Origin: Heloderma charlesbogerti
Taxonomy: Eukaryota; Chordata; Lepidosauria; Squamata; Helodermatidae
Assembly (NCBI GenBank): GCA_026122225.1
Contig: JANEZZ010002066.1
Span: forward strand, 992,001 to 1,056,000
DNA length: 64,000 nt
Direction: 5' to 3'
Numbering within the stretch: the stretch's first letter is position 1; each line of letters begins with the position of its first letter. Below the pieces are notes generated by a model, which did no database searches, had not been told where the DNA came from, and saw only the letters and a list, made by a program, of their open reading frames with translations. A program made the position numbers and the translations under genes. Below are positions 21,531-32,739 of this stretch, piece after piece.

Positions 21531-21881
21531 TAGGGATGTACGAAACACTTACCTGGCTCTGCGCCGGGGCATCCGCGGTGGGGGGGAGGCACTCCGTCCC
21601 TCCCCCCGGAATCCTCCCTGGCCAGCTCCAGGCTGCTGCGGCCGCCATTTACGTCCTTGCAGGCGGACGTGATAGGCTACGTAAGTATCACGTAGCCTAT
21701 CACAGCAAAGAGCAGGGACGCAAATGGTGGCTGCTACGCCATTTGCGCCCCAGCTCTTTGCTGTGATAGGCTACATAAGTATTTACGTAGCCTATCACAG
21801 TAAAGGTAGCCACGCAAATGGCGTAGCAGCCAAAGAATCCGGCCTCATTTGAATCCGCAGCGGATTTCTCTGACATCCCTA
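21531..21881 (+). mobile_element. E6: short palindrome-cored hAT MITE, A end left
   Basis: 351 bp from TAGGGATGTACGAAACAC (ACTTACCT at 21547-21554) to CTCTGACATCCCTA. The core has GTGATAGGCTACGT palindromes at 21669-21705 and 21760-21800 and arms GACGCAAATGG / GCCATTTGCG. The flanking octamers CTCAGAAT and GACACCAG do not match, so the flanks have been rearranged or the copy is old. Confidence 0.85.
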
Positions 21882-22095
21882 GACACCAGGTAGGGAGGGG
21901 AGGGTGAGAAAAACCTCCCTCCTTCTGTCTCACTGTGTCCAGAGCACTGCTGGCTGGTTCTGTTGATCTCTCTATCACCGCTGTCCTCAGAAAGTGTATT
22001 TTAAAAGTAAGGTAATAGAAAAACATGAGAATCAATAGACATCAAAACAGTAATAATAAAGTCCAAAAAACAGGTAAAAGCAGCATAAACCAAAT

Positions 22096-22490
22096 TAGGG
22101 ATGCACGGATTTTGTAAAATCCATTCTGCCTGCATTTCACCAATTGTCAGTTCCTTTTGATCCGTCATCTACCCATCTGTGGAATTAGATTTTTTAGTTT
22201 CCGAATTTGCACGAATGTGCACAAATTTGCAAATGCACACATTCTCCCAAAATGTGTAAATTCCCCCCAAATGCACATTTCTATGCTTTACCCTATAGGG
22301 GAATTGCGCATTTTGGGCTGTTTTTTGCATTTTCTTCTATGACAAAATTGTGCAAAATTCGGGAAAGGTAGAAAAATGGCATGCAAGTCCATAGAATTCA
22401 CCTGACAGGGGGAAAGCTGCAGAATCCACATGTCGGAGTCATAAAATCCATACTCATTTAGTTCTGTTGTGGATTTCTCCAACATCCCTA
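22096..22490 (+). mobile_element. TAGGGATG-type MITE, GGATTTTGTAAAATCC subtype
   Basis: Starts TAGGGATGCACGGATTTTG and ends TTCTCCAACATCCCTA. The interior has repeated GCACAAATTTGC / AATGTGCACA motifs. Flanking octamers do not match. Confidence 0.6.
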
Positions 22491-22604
22491 ATAGTGACCC
22501 ATTAACTTGTGCAGATAATCACCTGATGTCACAGTCATGTAGCGAAGAACATAAATGTGTGAATGTGCGCTGTGGAAGGATGGTAGGGTTAACATGAGAA
22601 GGTA

Positions 22605-25600
22605 AAGCTGAGGAGAAGAGGGGCTAGACACCTTATAGCTGTCCCCTCTTCTGGTTCTTCCCCCAACCTGATGGTTCCTGGCAGCCTTACCAGTCTGCCC
22701 TCGGGTCTGGTGGTGCTGCTGCTGAATGCCAGGTCGGCCCAAAATAAGACCTCCCTCATCCATGATTTGATTGTGGATGAGGGGGCTGACCTGGCATGTA
22801 TTACTGAGACCTGGGTGGGGGAACTGGGAGGGGTCACTCTCTCCCAGCTGTGCCCTCCTGGGTACTCGGTGCAGCACCAACACCGACTTGAGGGTCGGGG
22901 AGGGGGGGTTGCCGTGGTCTATAGGAATTCAATCTCCCTCTCCAGGCTTCCTGCTCATTCGAGTGCGGATCTTGAGTGTCTGTACCTTGTGTTGGGTACC
23001 CGGGACAGATTAGGGATTCTGTTGGTGTACCGCCCACCCCGCTGCCCATCGGACTCCCTGCCTGAGCTGACGGAGGTGGTCTCGGACTTGGTGTTGAGGA
23101 CCCCCAGGATGATGGTCCTGGGGGATCTCAACTTCCATGCCGAGGCCGCTGTATCCGGGGCGGCTCAGGACTTCATGGCCGCCATGACAACCATGGGGCT
23201 GTCCCAACATGTCATTAGCCCAACGCATATAAAAGGACACACGCTTGATCTGGTTTTCTCGACTGGGCAGGAGGATGGTGATCTGAAAGTAGAGGAATTA
23301 ACATCTGTCCCTTTGTCATGGTCAGATCACTTCCTGCTGAGGTTTAGACTTCTGGCGGCCTTTCCCCTCTGCAAGGGTGGGGGACCTATTAAAATGGTCC
23401 GCCCCCGGAGATTAATGGATTCCGATGGATTCCAGAGGGCTCTGGGGGATTTTCCTGCTGGTATGGCTGGTGCTCCTGTCGAAGCCCAGGTCGCTCTGTG
23501 GAATGCAGAGATGACTCGGGCGGTTGACACGATCGCGCCCAAGCGCCCTCTCCCTCTGAGCAGAGCCCGGCCAGCTCCTTGGTATACCCCTGAGCTGAGG
23601 GCAATGAAGCAAGAGGGGAGACGGCTAGAACGCAGGTGGAGGAAAACTTGTGTTGAGTCTGACCAAACACAGGTAAGAGCCCACTATCGAGCCTACTCTG
23701 TGGCGGTGAGGGTGGCAAAGAGGCAGTTCTTTTCCACCAGCATTGCATCTTCTCAGTGTCATCCGGCAGAGCTTTTCCGAGTGGTTCGCGGCCTGTTACA
23801 TTCTGGGCCAGGGAGAGAGACGGTGGAACCCTCGGTAGCACGCTGTGACGAGTTTGCGCGGCACTTTGAGGATAAAGTCGCTCAGATTCGTCATGAATTG
23901 GACACCACCATTAATGCAGTTCCATTGGTAGAGGCGTTCAGAGCACCGTCTGGTCCAGTTTTATTGGATGAGTTTCAGTTACTGAGGCCTGAGGATGTGG
24001 ACAAGGTGCTTGGCCAAGTCCGATCGACCACTTGTGTGCTTGACCCTTGCCCTTCATGGCTTATTAAATCAAACAAGGAGGGGTTGTCCGGCTGGGTCCA
24101 GGAGGTTGTAAATTCCTCCTTGAGAGAGGGAGTGGTGCCTGCTGCTTTAAAAGAGGCAGTAATTAGACCACTCCTGAAAAAGCCTAACCTGGACCCAGAG
24201 AATGTTAACAGTTATAGGCCAGTGGCCAACATCCCCTTCCTGGGCAAGGTGCTTGAGCGGGTGGTTGTAGGACAGCTCCAGGCACTCTTGAATGAAACGG
24301 ATTATCTAGATCCATTTCAATCGGGCTTCAGGCCTGGTTTTGGAACGGAAACTGCCTTGGTCGCCCTGTGGGATGACCTCTGCCGGGAGAGGGACAGGGG
24401 GAGTGCGACCCTGTTGATTCTCCTGGACCTCTCAGCGGCTTTCGATACCATCGACCATGGTATCCTTCTGGATAGGTTGTCTGGGTTGGGAGTTGGAGGC
24501 ACTGCACTACAGTGGTTCCGCTCCTACTTGGATGGCCGATTCCAGAAGGTGGTGCTGGGGGATTATTGCTCTGTGCCATGGCAATTGTGCCATGGGGTTC
24601 CACAGGGCTCTATTCTATCCCCCATGCTGTTTAACATCTACATGAAACCGCTGGGGGAGGTTATCCGGAGGTGTGGGCTGAGGTGCCATCAATATGCGGA
24701 TGACACCCAGCTCTACCTCTCTTTCTCATCAAAACCAGGTGAGGCAGTGGCTGTTCTGAACCAGTGCCTGGGCACGGTAATGGACTGGATGAGGGCTAAT
24801 AAACTGAAACTCAATCCAGACAAGACGGAGGTACTGTTAGTGGGTGGTTCGTCTGCCCGGCTAGGTGATATTCAACCTGTTCTGGAGAGGGTTGCACTCC
24901 CCCTAAAGGATCAGGTTCGTAGTTTGGGGGTGCTCTTGTATCCAGAACTGTCACTTGAGGCACAGGTGAACTCAGTGGCACGGAGCACTTTTTATCAGCT
25001 TAGGCTGGTATACCAACTACGCCCTTATCTGGACAGAGATAGCCTAGCTACAGTTATCCATGCTCTGATAACTTCTCGTCTGGATTACTGCAATGCGTTA
25101 TACGTGGGGCTGCCTTTGAAAACGGTCCGGAAACTTCAGCTGGTCCAAAATAGGGCAGCAAGATTGTTAACGGGGACTGGCCTGCGAGCTCATATTACGC
25201 CAGTACTTTTCCAGCTGCACTGGCTGCCAGTCCATTTCCGGGCCCGATTCAAAGTGCTGGTGTTAACATTCAAAGCCCTTAACGGCTTGGGGCCAGGTTA
25301 CCTGAAGGATCGCCTCCTCCCATATGTGCCTGCCCGGACCTTAAGATCATCCTCAGCGGCCCTTCTCCGTGAGCCCCTGCCAAAGGAAGTGAGGCGGGTG
25401 GCTACTAGGAGGAGGGCTTTTTCTGTTGTGGCACCCCGGCTCTGGAATGAGCTCCCCAGTGAGGTTCGCCTGGCGCCTACGTTGTACTCCTTTCGGCGCC
25501 AGGTGAAGACCTTTTTATTTTCCCAGGCATTTTAGCTTTCTAAATTTTTATCTTTGCTGTTTTAAATCTGTATTTTAAACTCCTGTACTGCTGCTAGGTT

Positions 25601-25757
25601 TTATTGTGGTTGTATTGTTATATTGTGGTTTTAATGTTCTATATTTTTTAAACTGTTTTATTGTGTGTTGTTTGGTTTTAGTTTTTGTGAACCGCCCAGA
25701 GAGCTTCGGCTATTGGGCGGTATAGAAATGAAATAAATAAATAAATAAATAAATAAA
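22605..25757 (+). mobile_element. L2 LINE, nearly intact
   Basis: About 3.15 kb, covering the whole endonuclease-to-C-terminus frame and the 3' UTR. The 3' end carries GAGCTTCGGCTATTGGGCGG followed by an (AAAT)n tail at 25728-25757. The 5' limit is uncertain: the frame is open upstream of the first ATG back to a stop near 22600, and no 5' UTR is recognised, so the copy may be 5'-truncated. It is clearly the youngest LINE in the window. Confidence 0.9.
22671..25535 (+). CDS. L2 LINE ORF2: apurinic-type endonuclease and reverse transcriptase
   Basis: A 954-residue polyprotein without internal stops. It would nick target DNA and copy the L2 transcript into the genome by target-primed reverse transcription. 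The endonuclease spans about residues 14-225, with N19 (LLLNARS), E46 (ITETW), D152/N154 (GDLN) and S218-D219-H220 (SDH). The reverse transcriptase spans about 490-740, with D586 (LDLSAAFD), GVPQGS at 642-647 and the catalytic YADD at 675-678. The C-terminal region has LVLTFKALNGLG (862-873) and LWNELPSEVRLAP (924-936), typical of L2. All catalytic residues are present. ATG at 22671 is the first in frame; upstream codons are also open, so the true start may be earlier. Expression cannot be judged from sequence. Confidence 0.93.
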   Translation: MVPGSLTSLPSGLVVLLLNARSAQNKTSLIHDLIVDEGADLACITETWVGELGGVTLSQLCPPGYSVQHQHRLEGRGGGVAVVYRNSISLSRLPAHSSADLECLYLVLGTRDRLGILLVYRPPRCPSDSLPELTEVVSDLVLRTPRMMVLGDLNFHAEAAVSGAAQDFMAAMTTMGLSQHVISPTHIKGHTLDLVFSTGQEDGDLKVEELTSVPLSWSDHFLLRFRLLAAFPLCKGGGPIKMVRPRRLMDSDGFQRALGDFPAGMAGAPVEAQVALWNAEMTRAVDTIAPKRPLPLSRARPAPWYTPELRAMKQEGRRLERRWRKTCVESDQTQVRAHYRAYSVAVRVAKRQFFSTSIASSQCHPAELFRVVRGLLHSGPGRETVEPSVARCDEFARHFEDKVAQIRHELDTTINAVPLVEAFRAPSGPVLLDEFQLLRPEDVDKVLGQVRSTTCVLDPCPSWLIKSNKEGLSGWVQEVVNSSLREGVVPAALKEAVIRPLLKKPNLDPENVNSYRPVANIPFLGKVLERVVVGQLQALLNETDYLDPFQSGFRPGFGTETALVALWDDLCRERDRGSATLLILLDLSAAFDTIDHGILLDRLSGLGVGGTALQWFRSYLDGRFQKVVLGDYCSVPWQLCHGVPQGSILSPMLFNIYMKPLGEVIRRCGLRCHQYADDTQLYLSFSSKPGEAVAVLNQCLGTVMDWMRANKLKLNPDKTEVLLVGGSSARLGDIQPVLERVALPLKDQVRSLGVLLYPELSLEAQVNSVARSTFYQLRLVYQLRPYLDRDSLATVIHALITSRLDYCNALYVGLPLKTVRKLQLVQNRAARLLTGTGLRAHITPVLFQLHWLPVHFRARFKVLVLTFKALNGLGPGYLKDRLLPYVPARTLRSSSAALLREPLPKEVRRVATRRRAFSVVAPRLWNELPSEVRLAPTLYSFRRQVKTFLFSQAF

Positions 25758-26355
25758 GCCAAGCCAGAGGGGAAATGTTGAGAGCTTTAAAGCAAAGGAA
25801 CAGAAATGTGAAGTTTTATTGTTGGGTTGTTTGGACCCAACATTTTGTGTAGGGACCAGATTTTTAAATCTCCTCCTCCTCTAGTTTACAGGCTACAAAC
25901 TGTTAACACAGAGCTAAGGGAGAGGCAATTTGCTCAATCTGATTTCAGTTAAAATGGAAAATATATACTACAGAGACAGGACCTCTGTGCAAATCAATGC
26001 AATACTAAATAGAAAACAGCAACACTCAAGCCAAGAACATCAATGTACATGAAGGGCAAAATCTTGTCCTTGCAGTATTATCCATATTGTGATGGGGGAG
26101 GGAAAAAATGTTAGTTGCTTTGGAGAATTTACCCACATAGCACCAGAAGCCATCTCTTGTGGACTCTGCTCGTTGTAGACGCTTTGTGGGTCCTGCCTCC
26201 ATTAAAGGTCAACTTCGTTTTGGGCCTCCAATCTCAGATCTCTTTGTCCTGATATTCAGTATCTTATACCCCAAACACCCCAGCTGATATGCGCCCTCCC
26301 TTTTTCCTTGAAAATTCCCCAAGGAAGAAGACTCCGTAGCTCCCCTGTATGGTGG
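25758..26355. other. Unassigned non-coding DNA
   Basis: Nothing recognised between the L2 tail and the next MITE. Confidence 0.45.
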
Positions 26356-26774
26356 AAGGAGCAATTCTATGCGGATAGGCAGCCTCCTCTGAACTTGGAG
26401 GTGACTCCCTATCAAATGCAGGGCGGGCCCATCATGGAGGCGATCTTCTCCACATTCCAGCTGCCCTGCTTTACCAGCTAGACAGCCAATTTCGGCTGTC
26501 TGGTCGGAGTGGTTCGGAGCAGCGGGGGTGGACGGATGGCACATAGGAAGCCTTGTTAAGTGGCTTCCACCGACCCCTCCCTACCCCTGGGAATGCCCCC
26601 TTTTGCCCCACTCCATGCTGCTTTTCTGTGCCACCTATGAGGAGGCAGAGAGGGTTGGGGAGGCAGTTCTCCAGGAACCGACCTTGGAGCATGGGCTCCG
26701 AGGTTGGTTCCTGGAAACTGACTAATCCTATGGCCGTCTAACTGCTGTCTAGCGGCCATAGGATTGTGCCCTTA
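26356..26774. mobile_element. MITE with GGGCGCAATCCTAT-type ends
   Basis: The right end CATAGGATTGTGCCCTTA and the decayed left end AAGGAGCAATTCTATG are inverted copies. The interior GCAGGGCGGG, TTTCGGCTGTCTGG and GGCACATAGGAAGC sequences are shared with 46016-46463. The right TTA would fit a 3-bp PIF/Harbinger-style TWA duplication, seen more clearly at 46016. Confidence 0.7.
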
Positions 26775-26889
26775 TAATATTGGCCAACATTTATCCTAAT
26801 TCTACCTTCCTATAGCCAGTAGAGCATCTGTTTGCATGCAGAGGACACTCGTCAGAACTGGGTTCAAAATTACTTCAACTCGGCACCAC

Positions 26890-27510
26890 TGGCCATCCTA
26901 AATTACCAGAGTGTTGCAGTGATTAGAGTTTTGAACTACGACAATTCCCTACTCAGCCATGAATCTCACTGTGTAACCTTTGGCTAGGGATGTATGAGAA
27001 ATTTGTTTTAATATATATTTTTATCAGGTTTTTACCCAATTCGCATCTTCAGGATGAAACACGGGCTCGGATGCGACCTGCGGTAAAAGTCTGTACATTT
27101 CAGAGCTTGCAGTGTGATTTGTCGACCAAAAACCCAAACAAAAATGTTCGACAGGATGCATACATTTCAAAATAAGTACATTTTAAAATGAGTACATTTC
27201 AGAAATGCATACATTTCAATAATGTATGCAAATTGATGCATACATTTGGAAACATATGCACAGATATACGCAGGGATTTTCATACAGAAAAAAACGCTAG
27301 CTTGCAATCTGATACAGACCTGAGTTGGAATGAGCTTTGAGATCGAATTTGGAGAACTTTGGCAAGCTCACTTTTGGGCAGCCTCTTACTATTAGCTTAA
27401 GGTACTTCACAGGGTCGATGTGAGGAAAAAATGGGGTAGGGGGACAGCCATGTATGCCGTCTGACTTCCTTGGATAAAAAAGTTAGATATAAATGTAACA
27501 ATGTAGGTAG
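26890..27510 (+). mobile_element. tRNA-derived SINE split by an hAT MITE
   Basis: The left half (GTGATTAGAGTTTTGAACTACG...ACTCAGCCATGAATCTCAC) and right half (CACAGGGTCGATGTGAGG...GATATAAATGTAACAATG) are consecutive pieces of the SINE seen whole at 18188-18424. They are separated by the MITE at 26985-27375. Confidence 0.8.
26985..27375 (+). mobile_element. TAGGGATG-type hAT MITE, GCATACATTT-rich long form
   Basis: Begins TAGGGATGTATGAGAAATT. It has at least six ATACATTT / GTACATTT direct repeats in the middle (27165-27260) and ends near TTTGGCAAGCTCA with the last ~30 bp missing compared with 4542-4970. Octamers CCTTTGGC and ACTTTTGG-like sequence flank it. It interrupts a SINE. Confidence 0.8.
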
Positions 27511-27533
27511 GTGCGGTGATTTGTTACTTAGTT

Positions 27534-28015
27534 TAGGGATGGACAGACTTACCTCTGTCTTTGCCGCCCGTTGCTCAGCGAATCCCTGCTGTCAGTTTGC
27601 TCCGTTTTGGCTCTCTGGATGAGCTGCCATGTGGTTTGCGGGCGCCCCATGACTGCTGGGCAGCCTCCTGTTGCCTCAGTGAGCTGCCATTTTATTTATT
27701 TTTATTTATTACATTTGTTTATTAAATTTATTAATCACCCATCTGGCTGGTCACCCAGCCACTCTGTGAAAAAATGGCATCTTGGGTTTTTCCATAAATG
27801 TAATGTTGCATAAATGGCCATAAAGGGGCCATTTATGCAACATTACAGGCATCAATTGACCATTTATGCCTGTAATTACATTTACATTCATGAAAAAAAC
27901 CAGGTTGCCATTTTTTCGCAAAATGGCAGCTCACTGAGGCAACAGGTGGCCACTGGGGGCTGATGGACCGTGCAGCAGCTCGGTGAATGGAGTCCGTAAG
28001 CATGGCAGTCCACAG
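27534..28015 (+). mobile_element. TAGGGATG-ended foldback MITE with ACTTACCT
   Basis: Starts TAGGGATGGACAGACTTACC (motif at 27547-27554). The central inverted repeats include GAAAAAATGGCATCTTGGG against ACCAGGTTGCCATTTTTTCG and GCATAAATGGCC against GGCCATTTATGC (27770-27920). The outer parts TTGCCTCAGTGAGCTGCCAT and ATGGCAGCTCACTGAGGCAA are inverted copies, split on the left by an AT-rich insertion at 27693-27765. The right terminus is unclear. Confidence 0.65.
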
Positions 28016-28348
28016 ACTAGGGTCTGTGAGACTGAGTGGGGGGAGTCCACCAGACTTCACCCCCCTCTCGGACTCCCACGACACTGGCCTTCAAATAAAA
28101 AATTTCCTGGTGTAGTTATAATAAATCACTAAACACAACAAAAATAGCAATAATCAATAAAAAAGATGAAAAGAATAAGAGAGATCACACCATTATAATG
28201 GAAATAAAAATACGTTGGAACTTAAAAGGCTGGGGAAATTAAAATGGTCTTTACCTAATGCCTAAAGCAATGAGGATAGGCACCAGATGACCCTCCCTTG
28301 AGAGAGTGGTCCGGTGGCGAGCTCCACAACTGAAATGGCCCTCTCCTC

Positions 28349-29255
28349 TAGGGATGTCAGAGAATTCCGCCACGGATCACGGTGAGGCCGAATGCCAGTG
28401 CATTCAGCCCCCCGAAATCTGTGGTGGAACGGCCTGCTGCCCCCCCCGCGGATCCCCCCGGGACAAGATTTACCTGGGTTGGATCTTCTGGGCGGTGGCG
28501 GCTCTGGCGGCGGCTCCGGCGGCGGTTCTGTGAAGGCGGCGGCAGCGGCCGGTCTTCCGACTGGATGCTGCCGCCGCCATTTCTAGGCTTGTGGGAAAAA
28601 AAAAAGACGTGATAGGCTACGTAAAGATTTATGTAACCTATCATGGTTGGGGGTGGGTTTAAAAAAAAACAACGCGTACTCAAATGGTGGCGGCTACGGC
28701 CGCCGCCATTTGCGTTCCTTCTTTTTGGCCGTCTTAATCAACGTAAATATTTACGTAGACTGTGACGGAGAAAATCAAGGGGAACGTAAATAGCGTGGCG
28801 AGCGCTATTTGCGTCCCTTTTTCATTCACCGTTTTAGCCTACATAAATCTTTACGTAGGCTAAAACGGGGAATCAAAAGGGGACGCAAATGGCGCCCGCT
28901 ACGCTATTTGCGTTCCCCTTGATTTTTGCCATCATAGTCTACGTAAATATTTACGTAGATTAAGACGGTAAAAAGAAGGAACGCAAATGGCGGTGGCCGT
29001 AGCCGCCGCCATTTGCGTATGCGTTGTTTTTTTTTAATCCAGAGCCCTCTGCGGCCGGAAATCCAGCTGCGGACGGCTCTGGCCTGGCCGGCTGCTCTGC
29101 GGAGCTGTCGCAGAGCACAGCTGGCCTTTCAAGGATTCCGGGGGGAAGGAACGGAGCGCCTGCCCCCCCGGCCAGGATTCCGGGGGGAGGGACGGAACGC
29201 CTCCCCCTCCCTTCAACATAATCTGCAAAAGGTAAGTCACTTTCGTACATCCCTA
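28349..29255 (-). mobile_element. E7: palindrome-cored hAT MITE, TACGTAAATATTTACGTA subtype
   Basis: 907 bp with duplication CTCTCCTC / CTCCCCTC (one mismatch). B end: TAGGGATGTCAGAGAATTCC, with a decayed ATTTACCT at 28468-28475. The core (28604-29030) has at least four hairpins in series with arms GCAAATAGCG / CGCTATTTGC and AAATGGCGGCGG-type arms, and centres TACGTAAATATTTACGTA. A end: GC-rich, AGGTAAGT at 29230-29237, terminus TTCGTACATCCCTA. Confidence 0.92.
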
Positions 29256-29379
29256 CTCCCCTCCACAGCCACTCATTTTAATTCAGATGATGGCAGCATA
29301 GGGAGGAAGGCCTCGGACGTGAGTGTATGAGCACATGCTTCTGGTTATTCATTGTGGTTTCTGTGCGGTCCCACATGTA

Positions 29380-29638
29380 GTTTTAGAACATTCTAGAGCT
29401 GGAGGAGAAGGTTATCAATGGATAATAGTCCTGATGGCTATACACTACCTCCAGTATCAGAGGCAGCATGCCAATGTAAACCAGTTGCTGGGGAACATGG
29501 GCGAGAGGGTGCTGTTGCACTCATGCTCTGCTTGTGGGTTTCCTATGGGCAGCTAGTGGCCTCTGTGTGAACAGAATGCTGGACTAGATGGACCCTTGGT
29601 CTGATCCAGCATGGCTTTTCTGATGTTCTTATGTTGTT
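29380..29638 (+). mobile_element. CR1-like LINE 3' fragment
   Basis: Matches in the other orientation the 3' end at 49023-49215: TATCAGAGGCAGCATGCC, GTTGCTGGGGAACATGGG, GAACAGAATGCTGGACTAG, and a terminal TTCTTATGTT. Confidence 0.75.
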
Positions 29639-29781
29639 ATGCCTTTCCCAATCTGGTGCCCTCTAGATGTGTTGGTCTACAACACCCATAATTCCCAGCT
29701 GGCATGGCCATTGGTCCAGTTGGCCATGCTGACTGGGAGCTATGAGAGTTGTAGTCTGATAGATCTGGAGGGCTAACGCTC
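29639..29781. mobile_element. Foldback MITE, GTTGTAGTCC type
   Basis: Arms CTCTAGATGTGTTGGTCTAC and GAGTTGTAGTCTGATAGATC are inverted around GGCATGGCCATTGG. Confidence 0.75.
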
Positions 29782-30693
29782 ACCTCTCCCTATAGGGCAG
29801 TATCTGGCATACGATGGGGTGTCTGTCTCCCTGTATTAGCAGTTAATGGACCATTCTTGGTGGAAGGGTCCTCCTAGGGTTAATACACTTGACCATTTAC
29901 TAAGAGTGCACAGTAGGCAGTCTGTCTGCATCATTGTGCCTTGGGGGTGTTTCTAGGAACAGAACACAGTTTTTAACTTTTAATAAGGCGTCCATGTCCC
30001 TGATTGCGCACAGCAATGTGGGATCCCCAGTGCATTCAATCCGAATATGCATTTTTCTCTAAGAGAAGGTTGAGATGGCAAAGAGAGAAAATGAAGTGTT
30101 CAGGACTCTCTGCAGGAGAGTTTTCTGTTATAACCTTATCTTTAGCTGTCATGTTCTAATAGAGTTTGCAAGAGTGAATTTTGGAGGCTTTTCTTTTTTA
30201 TTCCTTCAAACTTGTGCTATTTTTAAACACTCAGATGGATCCTGTGCCTTCTAATGTGTTACAGCAGGGAAGCTAACTAAAAGGTCAGATCCTACAAACA
30301 GGTTAGTTTCTCAAGAGGTTTGCCGAATGGAATAATTATATTAATAGTGACATGCGAACTCCCCTTGGCTCTACTCAGAGTTGGACTCAGCTTAAATTAG
30401 ACTTAGGGTTGTTTTACCAATGAGATCATCAGGAACTTGATGGGGCTTCAGTGTCTCCCTACCCCAGCAAGCCCCTCAAATACCAATTCATATTTCCCAC
30501 CACCACCTATGAGACACTGATCTCTGCTGCCCATCTGATCCTTCCCTTCACTGCAGCCTTACTTGGTGTCAACAGCAACAATTAGGAAGCCTCTTTGTCC
30601 TACTCAGCTGTTTAAACTTATCCTTTTAAATCAGGTTCTCCTGCCATATAATCTAGTTTGGCCCTCGTTTTTTTTCCAACAATGCTCCTAATC
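29782..30693. other. Unassigned non-coding DNA
   Basis: No recognised gene or repeat. Confidence 0.45.
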
Positions 30694-31199
30694 TAGGGAT
30701 GTACGAAACACTTACCTGGTTTTGTCCAGGGACATCCGCGGTGGGGGGGAGGTGCTCTGTCCCTCCCCCCGAAATCCTCGATGGGGGGGAGGTGATCCGT
30801 TCCTCCCCCCCATAATCCTGCCAGGCTGCGGAGCTGCTGGCCGGGCCAACCCGCAGCGGGGCCTCCAGTTGCTGCCGGGCTGCTGCAGATGCAAATGGCG
30901 TCCTGAGTAGGGGACGCCATTTGTGTCCCTATGGTAGCCCTTGATAGGCTATGTAAATATTTACGTAGCCTATGACGGGCTACCATAGGGATGCAAATGA
31001 CGTCCCCTACTCAGGACGCCATTTGCATCCGCAGCAACCGGGGAGCTTCTGGAGCCGCTGCAGCCAGGTAGGCTCTGTTTCGCGGGGCTTTCGCGGGGTG
31101 GTGGGGCGGGTTGCTCCATTCCGCCACTGATTCCAAGGGGCCAAATTCACTGGAATTCGGCCTCCCTGGGATCCGTGGCGGAATTCTCTCACATCCCTA
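30694..31199 (+). mobile_element. E8: short palindrome-cored hAT MITE
   Basis: 506 bp with duplication TCCTAATC / TCCTGATC (one mismatch). A end: TAGGGATGTACGAAACAC, ACTTACCT at 30710-30717, then two GC-rich units. One core palindrome (30892-31030): GATGCAAATGGCGTCCTGAG pairs with CTCAGGACGCCATTTGCATC, enclosing TATGTAAATATTTACGTA. The B end finishes CTCTCACATCCCTA. Confidence 0.92.
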
Positions 31200-31355
31200 T
31201 CCTGATCTTTAACAGGTGTATGGCAGGCAGGTTCAACGTGGCCCTCTCTATGCTGGAAGTATCTGTACCTTTTGAATTTGCCTGGTGCAGATGCATGAGA
31301 ATTTCGTTTAGTTTTTGATAAGAATGTACCAAACGTTCACACATTTCTTCATATA

Positions 31356-32030
31356 CGGCAGCCTTCTCCAATCTGGTGCCCTCCAGATATTTTGGACTGC
31401 AACTCTCAGGATTCCTGTCCAAGTGAAGTGGACAAATTCATTCATCCCTCTATTTGCTGCCTGCCTGGGATTGCCAGGGATTGCCTCCCACAGGGGAGGG
31501 AGGTTAAACACCTGGCAGGCCAAAATATATGGTGGCTGCACTAACTGTGTTTAGCTTGGTGGGTCTCACGTTGTGCACGTTTCAGATCGGCAGTCGTTTT
31601 GTAATGACAGTATGATAAGGCACTCCTGCACGTTGGGAGGTGACAGCATGATTTAGATGCTGACAACCAGCCTGTGTCCAATTTAGTGCTATTACCCTGA
31701 GACGTTCGGTTTAACCCTTTTTCTCTTGCCGTTTACCAGAGCACGTATGGCATTGCTGGCACTAACATCTTAGATACATTTTCAACAGAGATCTCTTTCA
31801 CAGCTGTCTGCTCAGTTCAAAGTAGAGCTGAAATGATTAATCTGGTATTTAGATCAGAGATGTTCTGTCTCAAACTTGGAGACAGTAGAAGCGTCAAGCA
31901 GAGTGGCTTGGAAAAGACACACAAGAGACCTGGTAAAAGCTTTGTGAAGTACTGCATTATGTTATCAGGTCGTTTAAAAAAATAAAAATAAGGTAAGGTC
32001 TGTTCTATCAATACGGCAGTTGGAGAGAGG

Positions 32031-32066
<36 letters not shown>

Positions 32067-32219
32067 CTTTCCCCTATTTATTTCATTAAGTTTTATGTTG
32101 CTTTAAATCAAAGCAGTGAAACATTTTCCTTGTAAAACATTTATACAAAAAACGGAAAAGGACAGTGAGTTTTGTCTCACATTTAGCCCACCTGAAATTT
32201 GCTGGGTTGTTTCAGCCTC
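31356..32219. other. Half foldback MITE, then unassigned DNA and a (GA)n run
   Basis: 31360-31420 is one arm of the GTTGTAGTCC-type MITE (AATCTGGTGCCCTCCAGATA). The rest is unassigned, apart from a (GA)n microsatellite at 32032-32064. Confidence 0.55.
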
Positions 32220-32405
32220 ATAGGAACATACAAAGCTGTCTGCTCTATTTAGCCCAGTATTGTTGACAGAGACTGGCAGCCGTGGCTCTCGCAAGGTTTC
32301 CGGCAGGAATTTTTCCATCTCTGTCTGGAGATATTGGGGATCAAACCTGTGACCTTCTGCCTGCAAAGCATGTGCTTTACCACTGAACCACAGCTCCATC
32401 CTCTC
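32220..32405 (-). mobile_element. tRNA-derived SINE
   Basis: Minus strand: GTGGTTCAGTGGTAAAGCAC head, B box GGTTTGATCCC near 32340, and the body shared with 9215-9408 (GGAACATACAAAGCTGTC end at 32222). Confidence 0.8.
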
Positions 32406-32739
32406 TTCACACCTCTCCCACCACAACATTCAAGCCAGAGTTTCGCCGCAGAGAATTTCCTGCGCAGTGCTACCAGTGCCACTCATAGAGGATGAGGCTG
32501 CCTGCCATGTCTCTGTAAAGATGTACTGCTCCAATCTTGCTTCCTTACAACCTGCCTCCACTGTGGGTGGGTAATTCTGCGGGGTCTGCCCTGGGTGGGC
32601 ACAATTGGATCGCTCCCGTTTTGTTGTGCCTGGGAAGGTGTTCGTAATTTGCTGGGCTTTCTGTGATCAGTTGTAACATCAGATGAGCTGCTGCTAGCGT
32701 TCGCAGTTTTTGTTCTTTAAATAAACACTCATGGTGTGT

